NCBI GenBank assembly: GCA_029961685.1
Contig: JARWKL010000007.1
Coordinates: 16,749,013 to 16,813,012, forward strand
Reading direction: 5' to 3'
Length of the DNA stretch: 64,000 nucleotides
DNA from: Aristolochia californica
Taxonomy: Eukaryota; Streptophyta; Magnoliopsida; Piperales; Aristolochiaceae
Position 1 is the first letter of the stretch. Every line of letters starts with the position of its first letter. The notes below the pieces were generated by a model. It saw nothing but the letters and a program-made list of their open reading frames with translations. It was not told the origin of the DNA and did no database searches. Position numbers and translations under genes: made by a program. Shown one piece after another: positions 12,065 to 24,696 of the stretch.

Positions 12065-15000
12065 GGGCTATATTTTTTTAGGAAATGACTTTTGGATTGG
12101 GAGTCAACACTCAGTTAAAAATCCCCCGCCTCCCCCTTTTCCCGACGATTACAAAACCTGAGATATAAAAACGAAAAAGTTCTTACAATACCTAAAAATT
12201 ACAGACACTCTTTGGAATTATCTCTCTCTACATTTGTGCATTGTGCATTTCCGTTTTAGATGTACACAGTTTTCTTAAATCAAAACTTCGAGTTTTTCGC
12301 TCTCCCTTCATACCGTAAACAAAAAAGGCAAATAGATCACAAAAAAACGAAAATTTTATAGTTGTTGTAGGGAAAAATTTTAAAACAATAAAAAAAGTAA
12401 ATAATGAAAATTTATTCAGACACCACAAATGAACACAAAAGTTTAGTTATCCAATTTTGGGAAATTCCACTAGTCCAACACTAATATCTTGGAATTTTAC
12501 ATGAAGGAGATTTTTTCTACACATGTTTTAAAAATGGATATGCATGCTTGAAACATGTTAAAGATTCAAATGACCCATGGATCCAAAGCTTTTAAATAGA
12601 ATAACAAACGCTCATTAAATTCTCAAGTGAACGTGCGGTGGGATATTTGTCCGAGTCAAACAAGCCTTTATTTTGTCCATTTTCAAAAAGTTGACCTAAC
12701 AATCATAGATAATTGTCATGTGACTGTCATGCGTAACGAGCTATATTTTTGCTAGAAATGACTTCTGGATTGCATGTCAACACTCAGTTAAAAATTGCCA
12801 GCTTCCCCCTTTTCCTGACGATTGCAAAACATTAGATACAAAAACGAAAAAATGCTTACGGTCCCTAAAAATTAAAGACTCTCTTTGGAATTATCTCTCT
12901 TTACATTTGTGCATTGTGCATTTCAATTTTAGATGTACACTTTGTTCGTAAATCAGAACTTTGAGTTTTCACTCTCCCTTCATCCTGTAAACAGAAAAGG
13001 CAAATAGATCACAACAAAATAAAAATTTTATAATTCATGTGTGGAAAAAATTTAAAACAATAACTAATGTAAATAAAAAATATTTCTTCACGCACCACAA
13101 ATGAACACAAAAGTTTTGTTATCCAAGTTTGGGAAATTCCATTAGTCCAACCCTAATAGCTTGGAATTTTACATGAAGGAGCTTTTTTCTACACATGTTT
13201 TAAAAATGGATATGCATGCTTGAAACAAGTGAAAGATTAAAATGACCTATGGATCCAATGATTTTAAAGAGAATAAGAAACGCTCATTAAATTCTCAAGT
13301 GAACGTGCGGTGGGATACTTACCGGAGTCTAACAAGTCATTATTTTGCCCATTTTCAAAAAGTTGACGTACCAATCATAGATTATTGTAAAGTGATTCAT
13401 CATGCGTAATGGGCTATATTTTTGTAAGAAATGACTAATGGATTTCAATTCAACACTCAGTTAAAAATCCTCCGCCACCCATTTTTCCCGACGATTGCAA
13501 AACCTGAGATATAAAAACTAAAAAGAGCTTACAATCCCTAAAAACTACAGACACTTTTCGGAATTATCTCTCTCTACATTTGTGCATTGTGCTTTTCCAT
13601 TTTAGATGTACACTTTTTTCTTAAATCAAAACTTTGAGTTTTCGCTCTTCCTTCATCGCGAAAAAAAAAGGCAAAAAGCTCACAACAAAATAAAAATTTT
13701 ATAGTTGATGTATGGAAAAAACTAAAACAATAAAAAATGTAAATAAATAAAATTTATTCACACAACACAAATGAACAAAAAAGTTTTGTTATCCAAGTTT
13801 GGGAAATTCCACTAGTCCAACCCTAATAGCTTGGAATTTTACATGAAGGAGATTTTTTCTACACATGTTTTAAAAATGGATATGCATGTTAGAAACATGT
13901 TAAAGATTCAAATGACCGATGGATCCAAAGCTTTTAAAGAGAATAACAAACACTCATTAAATTCTCAGGTGAACGTTCGGTGGGATATTTTCCCGAGTCA
14001 AACTAGCCATTTTCTTGCCCATTTTCAAAAAGTCGACCTAACAATCACAAATGATTGTAAAGTGATTTGTCATGCGTAACAGGCTATATCTGATTAAGAA
14101 ATAACTTATGGATTGGAAGTCATCACTCAGTTACAAATCGCCCGCCTCCCCCTTTTCCCAACGATTGAAAAACCTTAGATATAAAAACAAAAAAGTGTTT
14201 ACGATCCCTAATAATTACAGACACTCTTTGGAATTATCTCTCTCTAAATTTGTGCATTGTGCGTTTCCGTTTTAGATGTACACTTTTTTCTTAAATTCGA
14301 ACTTTGAGTTTTCGCGCTCCCTTCATCGCGTAAACAGAAAAAGCAAATATATCACAACAAAATAAAAATTTTAAAGTTGATTTGTGGAAAACATTTAAAA
14401 CAATAACTAATGTAAATAAAAAATATTGATTCACACACCACAATTGAACACAAAAGTTTGTTATTCAAGTTTGGGAAATTCCATTAGTACAACCCTAATA
14501 GCTTGGAATTTTACATGAAAGAGATTTTTTCTACACTTTTTTTAAAAATGAATATGCATGCTTGAAACATGTTAAAGATTTAAATGACCTATGGATCCAA
14601 AGCTTTTAAAGAGAATTACAAACGTTTATTAAATTCTCAAGTGAACGTGCAGTGGGATATCTACCCGAGTCTAACAAGTCATTATTCTGCCCATTTTCAA
14701 AAATTTGACCTAACAATCATAGATGATTGTAAAGTGATTTATCATGCGTAACGAGCTATATTTTTGTAAGAAATGACTTATGGATTGCAATTCAACACAC
14801 AGTTAAAAATCCACCGCCACCCATTTTTCACGACGATTGCAAAACATGAGATATAAAAACTAAAAAGAGCTTAAAATCCCTAAAAATTACTTACACTCAT
14901 CGGAATTATCTCTCTCTATATTTGTGCATTGTTCTTTTCCATTTTAGATTTACACTTTTTTTTTAAATCAAAACTTTGAGTTTTCGCTCTCCATTCATCC

Positions 15001-15425
15001 CGAAAACAAAAAAGGCAAAAATCTCAAAACAAAATAAAATTTTCATAGTTGATGTATGGAAAAAATTTAAAACAGTAAGAAATGTAAATAAAGAAAATTT
15101 ATTCACACAACACAAATGAACACAAATGTTTTGTTATCCAAGTTTGGGAAATTCCACTTGTTTAACCCTAATAGCTTGGAATTTTACAAGAAAAACATTT
15201 CTACTACACATGTTTTAAAAATGGATATGCATGTTTGAAACATGTTAAAGATGCAAATGAGCTATGGATGCAAAGCTTTTCACGAGAATAACAAACGTTC
15301 ATTAAATTCTCAAGTGAACTTGCGGTGGGATACTTACCTGAGTCAAACATGCCATTATTTTTCCCATTTGCAAAAAGCTGACATAATAATCGTAGATGAT
15401 TGTAAAGTGATTTATCAGTCATAAC
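12065..15425 (+). repeat. Units A-B-C/A-B-C (12065, 12738, 13411, 14081, 14753)
   Basis: A at 12065 is the TTTAGTTATCC sub-variant; B at 12738 has GCTTCCCCC. Unit 13411 starts as C with GCGAAAAAAAAAGG and switches near 13770-13820 to an A end with CCATTTTCTTGCCC, an end otherwise seen before ATTAAG B units. Accordingly B at 14081 has GATTAAGAAATAAC. C at 14753 ends in the CAGTC tail (ATCAGTCATAACGGG). Confidence 0.88.
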
Positions 15426-15483
15426 GGGCTATATTTTTGTAAGAAATGACTTTTGGATTGGGAGTCAACACTCAGTTAAAAAT

Positions 15484-15505
15484 CCCCCGCCTCCCCCTTT
15501 TCCCG
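15484..15505 (+). other. C-rich tract of A and B units (example)
   Basis: CCCCCGCCTCCCCC followed by TTTTCCCG, the only G+C-rich stretch in the unit. The complementary strand has four G runs (3, 5, 2, 5 bases), enough on paper for a two-layer quadruplex. Class C units have CCTCCGCCACCC instead. No folding evidence. Confidence 0.6.
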
Positions 15506-15524
15506 ACGATTGCAAAACCTGAGA

Positions 15525-15532
15525 TATAAAAA
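15525..15532 (+). promoter_or_regulatory. TATA-like TATAAAAA, one per unit (example)
   Basis: GAGATATAAAAA lies about 100 bp into nearly every unit of all three classes. It fits a TATA-box consensus, yet in such A+T-rich DNA this is weak evidence. No partner promoter element was recognised. Confidence 0.15.
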
Positions 15533-18500
15533 AGAAAAACTGCTTACAATCCCTAAAAATTACAGAAACTTTTTGGAATTATCTCTCTCTACATTTGTGC
15601 ATTGTGCATTTCCGTTTTAGATGTGCACATTTTTCTTAAATCAAAACTTTGAGTTTTTCGCTCTCCCTTCATCCCGTAAACAAAAAACGTCAAATAGATC
15701 ACAATAAAATGAAAATTTTAAAGTTGATGTATGGAAAAAATTTAAAACACTAAAAAAAGTATATAAATAAAATTTATTTACACACCACAAATGAACGCAA
15801 AAGTTTTGTTACCCAAGTTTGGGAAATTCAACTAGTCCAACACTAATATCTTGGAATTTTACTTGAAGGAGATTTTTTCTACACATGTTTTACAAATGGA
15901 TATGCATGCTAGAAACATTTTAAAGATTCAAATGACCTATGGATCCAAAGCTTTTAAAGAGAATAACAAACACTCATTAAATTCTCAAGTGAACGTGCGG
16001 TGGGATATTTGCCCGAGTCAAACAAGCCATTATTTTGTCCATTTTCAAAAAGTTGACCTAACAATCATAGATGATTGTAAAGTGATTTTTCATGCCTAAT
16101 GGGCTATATTTTTGTAAGAAAAGTCTTATGGATTGGAAATCAACACTCAGTTAAAAATCGCCCGCCTCCCCCTTTTTCCGGCAATTGCAAAACCTTAGAT
16201 ATAAAAATGAAAAAGTGCTTACGATCCCTAAAAATTACAGACACTCTTTGGAATTATCTCTCTCTACATTTGTGCATTGTGCATTTCCATTTTAGATGTA
16301 CATATTTTTCTTAAATCATAACTTTGAGTTTTCACTCTCCCTTCATCCCGTAAACAGAAAAGGCAAATAAGTCACAACAAAATAAAAATTTTATAGTTGA
16401 TGTGTGGAAAAAATTTTAAACAATAACTAATGTAAATAAAAAATATTTATTCACACACCACAAATGACCACAAAAATTTTGTTATGCAAGCTTGGGAAAT
16501 TCCATTAGTCCAACCCTAAAAGCTTGGAATTTTACAAGAAGGAGATTTTTTCTACCCACGTTTTATAAATGGATATGCACGCTTGAAACATGTTAAAGAT
16601 TCAAATGACCTATGGATCCAAAGCTTTTAAAGAGAATAACAAACGCTCATTAAATTCTCAAGTGAACGTCCGGTGGGATATTTGCCTAAGTCAAACAAGC
16701 CATTTTTTTGCCCATTTTCAAAAAGTTGACCTAACAATCATAGATGATTGTAAAGTGATTTTTCATGCTTAACGTGCTACATTTTTGTAAGAAATGACTT
16801 ATGGATTTGAGGTCAACACTCAGTTAAAAATCGCCCACCTCCCCCTTTTCCCGACGATTGCAAAACCTTAGATATAAAAACGAAAAAGTGCATACGATCC
16901 CTAAAACTTACAGACACTCTTAGGAATTATCTCTCTCTACATTTGTGCATTGTGCATTTCCATTTTAGATGTACACTTTTTTCTTAAATCAGAACTTTGA
17001 GTTTTCGCTCTCCCTTCATCCGTTAAACAGAAAAGGCAAATAGATCACAACAAAATAAAATTTTATAATTGATGTGTGGAAAAAATTTAAACAATAACAA
17101 ATGTAAATAAAAAATATTTATTCACATCCTCAAATGAAGACAAAAGTTTTGTTCACCAAGTTTGGGAAATTGCATTAGTCCAACCCTAATAGCTTGGAAT
17201 TTTACATGAAGGAGATTTTATCTACTCATGTTTTAAAAATGGATATGCATGCTTGAAACATGTTAAAGATTCAAATGACCTATGGATCCAAACAATTTAA
17301 AGAGGATAAGAAACGCTCATTAAATTCTCAAGTGAAAGTGCGGTGGGATATTTACCCGAGTCTAACAAATCATTATTTTGCCCATTTTAAAAAATTTGAC
17401 CTAACAATGATAGATGATTGAAACTTATTTATCATGCGTAACGGGCTATATTTTTGTAATAAATGACTTATGGATTGCAATTCAACACCCAGTTAAAAAT
17501 CCACCGCAACCCATTTTTCCCGACGATTGCAAAGCCTGAGATATAAAAACAAAAAAGAGCTTACAATCCCTAAAAATTACAGACACTCTTCGGAATTATC
17601 TCTCTTTACATTTGTGCATTGTGCTTTTCCATTTTAGATGTACACTTATTTCTTAAATCAAAACTTCGAGTTTTTCGCTCTCCCTTCACCACGTAAACAA
17701 AAAAGGAAAAGAGATCACAAAAAAATGAAAATTTTATAGTTGATGTACGGAAAAAATTTTAAACATTAAAAAAAGTGAATAAAGAAAATTTATTCACACA
17801 CCACAAATGAACACAAAAGTTTTGTTATCCAAGTTTGGGAAATTCCACTAGTCCAACACTAATATCTTGGAATTTTACATGAAGGAGAGTTTTTCTACAT
17901 ATGTTCTAAAAATGGATATGCATGCTAGAAACATGTTAAAGATTCAAATGACCTATGGATCCAAAGCTTTTAAAGAGAATAACAAATACTCATCAAATTC
18001 TCAAGTGAACGTGCGGTGGGAAATTTTCCCGTGTCAAACAAGCCATTATTTTGCCCATTTTCAAAAAGTTGAGCTAACAATCATTGATGATTATAAAGTG
18101 ATTTGTCATGTGTAACGGGCTATATTTTTTTAAGAAATGACTTATGGATTGCAATTCAACACTCAGTTAAAAATCCTCCGCCACCCATTTTTCCCGATAA
18201 TTGCAAAACCTGAGATATAAAAACTAAAAAGATCTTACAATCCCTAAAAATTTCTAACACTCTTCAGAGTTATCTCTCTCTACATTTGTGCATTGTGCTT
18301 TTCCATTTTAGATCTACTCTTTTTTCTTAAATCAAAACTTTGAGTTTTCGCTCTCCCTTCATCCCGAAAACAAAAAAGGCAAAAAGCTCACAAAGAAATA
18401 AAATTTTTATAGTTGATGTATGGAAAAACTTTAAAACAATAAAAGAGTAAATAAAGAAAATTTATTCACACAACACAAATAAACACAAAAGTTTTGGTAT

Positions 18501-18788
18501 CCAAGTGTGGGAAATTCCACTAGTTTAACCCTAGAAGCTTGCAAATTTACTAGAAAGAGTTTTCTTCTACACATGTTTTAGAAATGGATGTGCATGTTTG
18601 AAACATGTTAAAGATACAAATGAGCTATGGATGCAAAGCTTTTAAAGAGAATAAAAAATGCTCATTAAATTCTCAACTGAACTTGCGGTGGGTTATTAAC
18701 CCGAGTCAAACATGCCATTATTTTGCCCATTTGCAAAAAGCTGACATAATAATCATAGATGATTGAAAAGTGTTTTCTCATGCGTAAC

Positions 18789-20786
18789 GGGCTATAGTTT
18801 TGTAAGAAATGACTTTTGGATTGGTTGTCAACACTCGGTTAAAAATCCCCCGCCTCCCCCTTTTCCCAACGATTGCAAAACCTGAGATATTAAAACGAAA
18901 AAGGGCTTACAATCCCTAAAAATTACAGAAACTCTTTGGAATTATCTCTCACTACATTTGTACATTGTGCATTTCAATTTTAGATGTACACATTTTTCTT
19001 AAATCAAAATTTTGAGTTTTTCGCTCTCCCTTCAGCCCGTAAACAAAAAGGGCAAATAGATCACAAGAAAATAAAAATTTTATAGTTGATGTGTGGAAAA
19101 AATTTAAACAAAAAAAAAGTAAATAAATAAAATTTATTCACACACCACAAATGAACTCAAAAGTTTTGTTATCCAAGTTTGAGAAATTCCACTAGTCCAA
19201 CACTAATATCTTGGAATTTTACATGACGGAGATTTTTTCTACACATGTTTTAAAAATCGATATGCATGCTAGAAACATGTTAAAGATTCAAATGACCTAG
19301 GGATCCAAAGCTTTTAAAGAGAATAAGAAACACTCATTAAATTCTCAAGTGAACGTGCGGTAGAATATTTGCCCGAGTCAAACAAGCCATTATTTTGCCC
19401 ATTTTCAAGAAGTTGACCTAACAATCATAGATGATTGTAAAGTGATTTGTCATGCGTAACGGCCTACATTTTTGTAAGAAATGACTTATGGATTGGAAGT
19501 CAACACTCAAATTAAAATCGCCCCCCTCCCCCTTTTCCCGACGATTGCAAAACCTAAGATACAAAATCGAAAAAAGTGCTTACGATCCCTAAAAATTACA
19601 GACACTCTTTGGAATTATCTCTCTCTACATTTGTGCATTGTGCATTTCCATTTTAGATGTACACTTTTTTCTTAAATCAGAACTTTGAATTTTCGCTCTC
19701 CCTTCATCCTGTAAACAGAAAAGGCAAATAGATCACAACAAAAAAAAAAATTTATAGTTGATGTGTGGAAAAAATTTTAAAACATTAACTAATGTAAATA
19801 AAGAATATTTATTCACACACCACAACTGAACACTAAAGTTTTGTTATCCAAGTTTGGGAAATTCCATTAGTCCAACCCTAATAGCTTGGAATTTTACAAG
19901 AAGGAGATTTTTTCTACACATGTTTTAAAAATGGATATGCATGCGTGAAACATGTTAAACATTCAAATGACCTATCGATCCAAAGCTTTTAAAGAGTATA
20001 ACAAACGCTCATTAAATTCTCAAGTGAACGTGTGGTGGGATATTTACCCGAGTCTAACAAGTTATTATTTTGCCCATTTTCAAACATTTGACCTAAAAAT
20101 TATCGATGATTGTAAAGTGTTTTATCATGCGTAACGGGCTATATTTTTGTAAGAAATGACTTATGGATTGCAATTCAACACTCAGTTAAAAATTCCCCGC
20201 CACCCATTTTTCCCGACGAATGCAAAACCTGAGATATAAAAACTAAAAAGAGCTTACAATCCCTAAAAAATAGAGACATTCTTCGGAATGATCTCTCTCT
20301 ACATTTGTGCATTGTGCTTTTCCATTTTAGATGTACCCTTTTTTCTTAAATCAAAACTTTGAGTTTTCACTCTCTCTACATGCCGAAAACAAAATAAAAA
20401 ATTTTAAAGTTGATGTATGGAAAAAATTTAAAACAATAACAAATGTAAATAAAGAAAATTTATTCACACAACACAAATGAACACAAAAGTTTTGTTATCC
20501 ATGTTTGGGAAATTCCACTAGTTTAACCCTAATAGCTTGGAATTTTACTAGAAAGAGATTTCTTCTACACATGTTTTAAAAATGGTTATGCATGTTTGAA
20601 ACTTGTTAAAGATGCAAATGAGCTATGGATGCAAAGCTTTTAAAGAGAATAACAAACGCTCATTAAATTCTCAAGTGAACTTGCGGTGGGATATTTACCC
20701 GAGTCAAACATGCCACTATTCTGCCCATTTAGAAAAAACTGACATAATAATCATAGATGATTGTAAAGTGATTTATCGTGCATAAT
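18789..20786 (+). repeat. Units A-B-C (18789, 19461, 20136)
   Basis: A at 18789 has GGATTGGTTGTCAACACTCGG; B at 19461 has CAAATTAAAATCGCCCCCC; C at 20136 is 651 bp because about 22 bp are lost at 20390-20396 between ACAAAA repeats. Counterparts lie at 31607, 32280 and 32955, where the C unit keeps the lost bases. Confidence 0.9.
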
Positions 20787-22131
20787 GGGCTATATTTTTG
20801 TAAGAAATGACTTTTCGATTGGGTGTCAACACTCAATTAAAAATCCCTCGCCTGCCCCTTTTCCCGACGATTGCAAAACCTAAGATTTAAAAATGAAAAA
20901 GTACTTACAATCGCTTAAAATTACAGACACTCTTTGTAATTATCTCTCTCTACATTTGTGCATTGTGCATTTCCATTTTAGATGTACACATTTTTCTTAA
21001 ATCAACACTTTGAGTTTTTTGCTCTCCCTTCATCCCGTAAACAAAAAAGGCAAATAGATTACAACAAAATGAAAATTTTATAGTTGATGTACGGAAAAAA
21101 TTTAAAACTATAAAAAAAGTAAATAAAGAAAATTTATTCACACACCACAAATGAACAAAAGTTTTGTTTTCCAAGTTTGGGAAATTCCACTAGTCCAACA
21201 CTAATATCTTGGAATTTTTCACAAACGAGATTTTTTCTACACATGTTTTAAAAATGGATATGCATGCTAGAAACATGTTAAAGATTCAAATGACCTATGG
21301 ATCCAAAGATTTTAAAGAGAATAACAAACGCTCATTAAATTCTCAAGTGAACGTGCGGTGGGATATTTGCCCGAGTCAAACAAGCCATTATTTTGCCCAT
21401 TTTCAAAAAGTTGACCGAACAATCATAGATGATTGTAAAGTGATTTGTCTTGCGTAACGGGTTATATTTATTTTAGAAATAGCTTATGGATTGGAAGTCA
21501 ACACTCAGGTAAAAATCGCCTGCCTCCCTCTTTTCCCGACGATTGTAAAACATTAGATACAAAAACGAAAAAGTGCTTACGGTCCCTAAAAATTAATGAC
21601 ACTTTTTAGAATTATCTCTCTCTACATTTGTGCATTGTACATTTCCATTTTAGATGTACACTTTTTTTGTAAATCAAAACTTTGAGTTTTCGTTCTCCCT
21701 TCATCCCGTAAACAAAAAAGGCAAATAGATCACAACAAAATAAAAATTTTATAGTTGATGTGTGGAAAAAATTTAAAACATTAACTAATTTAAATAAAAA
21801 ATATTTATTCACAGCCCACAAATGAACACAAATGTTTTATTTTCCAAGTTTTGGAAATTCCATTAGTCCAAGCCCTAATAGCTTCAAATTTTACATAAAG
21901 GAGATATTTGTACACGTGTTTTAAAAATGGATGTACATGCTTTAAACATGTTAAAGATTCAAATGACCTATGGATCCAAAGCTTTTAAAGAGAATAACAA
22001 ACGCTCATTAAATTCTCATGTGAACTTGCGGTGGGATATTTACCAGAGTCAAACATGCCATTATTTTGCCCATTAGCAAAAAGCTGACATAATAAACGTA
22101 GATGATTGTAAAGTGATTTATCATGTGTAAC
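20787..22131 (+). repeat. A unit 20787 and hybrid B/C unit 21459
   Basis: A at 20787 has CAATTAAAAATCCCTCGCC, like 33625. Unit 21459 starts as B (CTCAGGTAAAAATCGCC) and switches at about 21985-22030 to a C end (GAACTTGCGG, CAAACATGCC). The partner block has separate B and C units here (34296 and 34969), so one whole unit is missing and the hybrid marks the join. Confidence 0.88.
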
Positions 22132-24046
22132 CGGCTATATTTTCGTAGGAAATGACTTTTCGGTTGGGAGTCAACACTCAATTAAAAAGCCCCCGCCTCC
22201 CCTTTTCCCGATGATTAAAAAAACCTGAGATATAAAAACGAAAAAGCTCTTACAATACCTAAAAATTACAGGCACTCTTTGGAATTATCTCTCTCTACAT
22301 TTGTGCAATGTGCATTTCCGTTTTAGAGGTACACATTTTTCTTAAATTAAAACTTCGAGTTTTTCGCTCTCCCTTCATCCCGTAAACAAAAAAGGCAAAT
22401 AGATCACAACAAAATGAAAATTTTATAGTTGTTGTACGGAAAAAATTTAAAAAATAACAAAATTAAATAAAGAAAATTTATTCACACACCACAAATGAAC
22501 ACAAAAGTTTAGTTATCCAATTTTGGGAAATTCCACTAGTCCAACACTAATATCTTGGAATTTTACATGAAGGAGATTTTTTCTACACATGTTTTTAAAA
22601 TGGATATGCATGCTAGAAACATGTTAAAGATTCAATTGGCCTATGGATCCAAAGCTTTTAAAGAGAATAGCAAACACTCATTAAATTCTCAAGTGAACGT
22701 GTGCTGAGATATTTGCCTCAGTCAAACAAGCCATTATTTTGTCCATTTTCAAAAAGTTGACCTCACAATCATAGATAATTGTCATGTGATTTGTCATGCG
22801 TAACGGGCTATATTTTTTTTAGAAATAACATATGGATTGGATGTCAACACTCAGTTAAAAATTGCCTGATTCCCCCTTTTCCCGACGATTGCAAAACATT
22901 AGATACAAAAACGAAAAAATGCTTACGGTCCCTAAAAATTAAAGACACTCTTTGGAATTATCTCTCTCTACATTTGTGCATTGTGCATTTCAATTTTAGA
23001 TGTCCACTTTGTTCGTCAATCAGAACTTTGAGTTTTCACTCTCCCTTCATCCTGTAAACAGAAAAGGCAAATAGATCACAACAAAATAAAAATTTTATAA
23101 TTCATGGGTGGAAAAAACTTAAAACAATAACTAATGTAAATAAAAAATATTTATTCACGCACCACAAATGAACACAAAAGTTTTGTTATCCAAGTTTGGG
23201 AAATTCCATTAGTCCAACCCTAATAGCTTGGAATTTTACATGAAGGAGCTTTTTTCTACCCATGTTTTAAAAATGGATATGCATGCTTGAAACATGTGAA
23301 ATATTCAAATGACCTATGGATCCAAAGATTTTAAAGAGAATAAGAAACGCTCATTCAATTCTCAAGTGAACGTGCGGTGGGATATTTACCCGAGTCTATC
23401 AAGTCATTATTTTGCCCATTTTCAAAAATTTGATGTAACAATCATAGATGATTGTAAAGTGATTCATCATGCGTAATGGGCTATATTTTTGTAAGAAATG
23501 ACTTATGGATTGCAATTCAACACTCAGTTAAAAATCCTCCGCTACCCATTTTTCCCGACGAATGCAACACCTGAGATATAAAAACTAAAAAGAGCTTACA
23601 ATACCTAAAAATTACAGGCACACTTCGGAATTATCTCTCTACATCTATGCATTGAGCTTTTCCATTTTACATGTAGACTTTTTTCTTAAATCCAAACTTT
23701 GAGTTTTCGTTTTTAGAAAATTTATTCACACACCACAAATGAACACAAAAGTTTTGTTATCCAAGTTTGGGAAATTCCACTAGTTTAACCCTAATAGCTT
23801 AGAATTTTACAAGAATGAGATTTCTTCTACACATGTTTTAAAAATGGATATGCATGTTGAAACATGTTCAAGATGCAAATGAGCTATGGATGCAAAGATT
23901 TTAAAAAGAATAACAAACGCTCATTAAATTCTCAAGTGAACTTGCAGTGGGATATTTACCCGAGTCAAACATGCCATTATTTTGCCCATTTGCAAAAAGC
24001 TGACATAATAATCAAAGATATTTTAAAGTGATTTATCATGCGTGAC
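22132..24046 (+). repeat. Units A-B-C (22132, 22805, 23478)
   Basis: A at 22132 is the TTTAGTTATCC sub-variant. B at 22805 carries GATTCCCCC, a variant of the GCTTCC tract. C at 23478 has GAGCTTTTCC and GTAGACTTTTTTC but is only 569 bp: about 103 bp are missing at 23706-23716. It is the counterpart of units 2723 and 38940. Confidence 0.9.
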
Positions 24047-24678
24047 GGGCTATATTTTTACAAGAAATGACTTTTGGATTGGGAGTCAACACTCAGTTAA
24101 AAATCCCCCGCCTCCCCCTTTTCTCGACGATTGCAAAACCTGAGATATAAAAACGAAAAAGTGCTTACAATCCCTAAAAATTGCAGACACTCTTTGGAAT
24201 TACCTCTCTCTAAATTTGTGCGTGTTGCATTTCCATTTTAGATGTACATATTTTTCTTAAATCAAAACATCGAGTTTTTCGCTCTCCCTTCATCCCGTAA
24301 AAAAAAAGATAAATAGATCACAACAAAAAGAAAATTTTATAGTTGATGTACGGAAAAATTTAAAACAATAAATAAAGTAAATAAAGAAAATTTATTCACA
24401 CACCACAAATGAACAGAAAAGTTTTGTTATCCAAGTTTGGGAAATTCCACTAGTCCAACACTAATATCTTGGAATTTTACATGAAGGAGATTTTTTCTAC
24501 ACATGTTTTAAAAATGCATATGCATGCAAGAAACATGTTAAAGATTCAAATGACCTATGGATCCAAAGCTTTTAAAGAGAATAACAAACACTCATTAAAT
24601 TCTCAAGTGAACGTGCGGTGGGATATTTGCCCGAGTCAAACAAGCCTTTTTCTTGCCCATTTTCAAAAAATTGACCTA

Positions 24679-24696
24679 ACAATCATAGATGATTGT
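24679..24696. other. Inverted repeat ACAATCAT-AG-ATGATTGT (example)
   Basis: Eight-base perfect arms separated by only AG. Present near the end of most A and B units. Class C has AATAATCAT at the left, which shortens the arms to six bases. Confidence 0.82.

Larger units (their letters stand above)
15426..18788 (+). repeat. Units A-B/A-B-C/A-C (15426, 16101, 16774, 17443, 18117)
   Basis: A at 15426 is followed by B at 16101, which switches to an A end near 16640-16680, so a second B follows at 16774. Unit 17443 has CACCCAG and GCAACCC in a C start, then turns to A near 17655 (CTTCGAGTTTTTCG). Its A end leads to the C2 unit at 18117 (GATCTACTC). The last three units match 29591-31606 one by one. 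Confidence 0.88.

Noticed and set aside
15204..15424. Overlapping frames on both strands at the end of unit 14753
   Set aside because: Both are repeat-derived; overlap on opposite strands is expected in low-stop frames of a short repeat.
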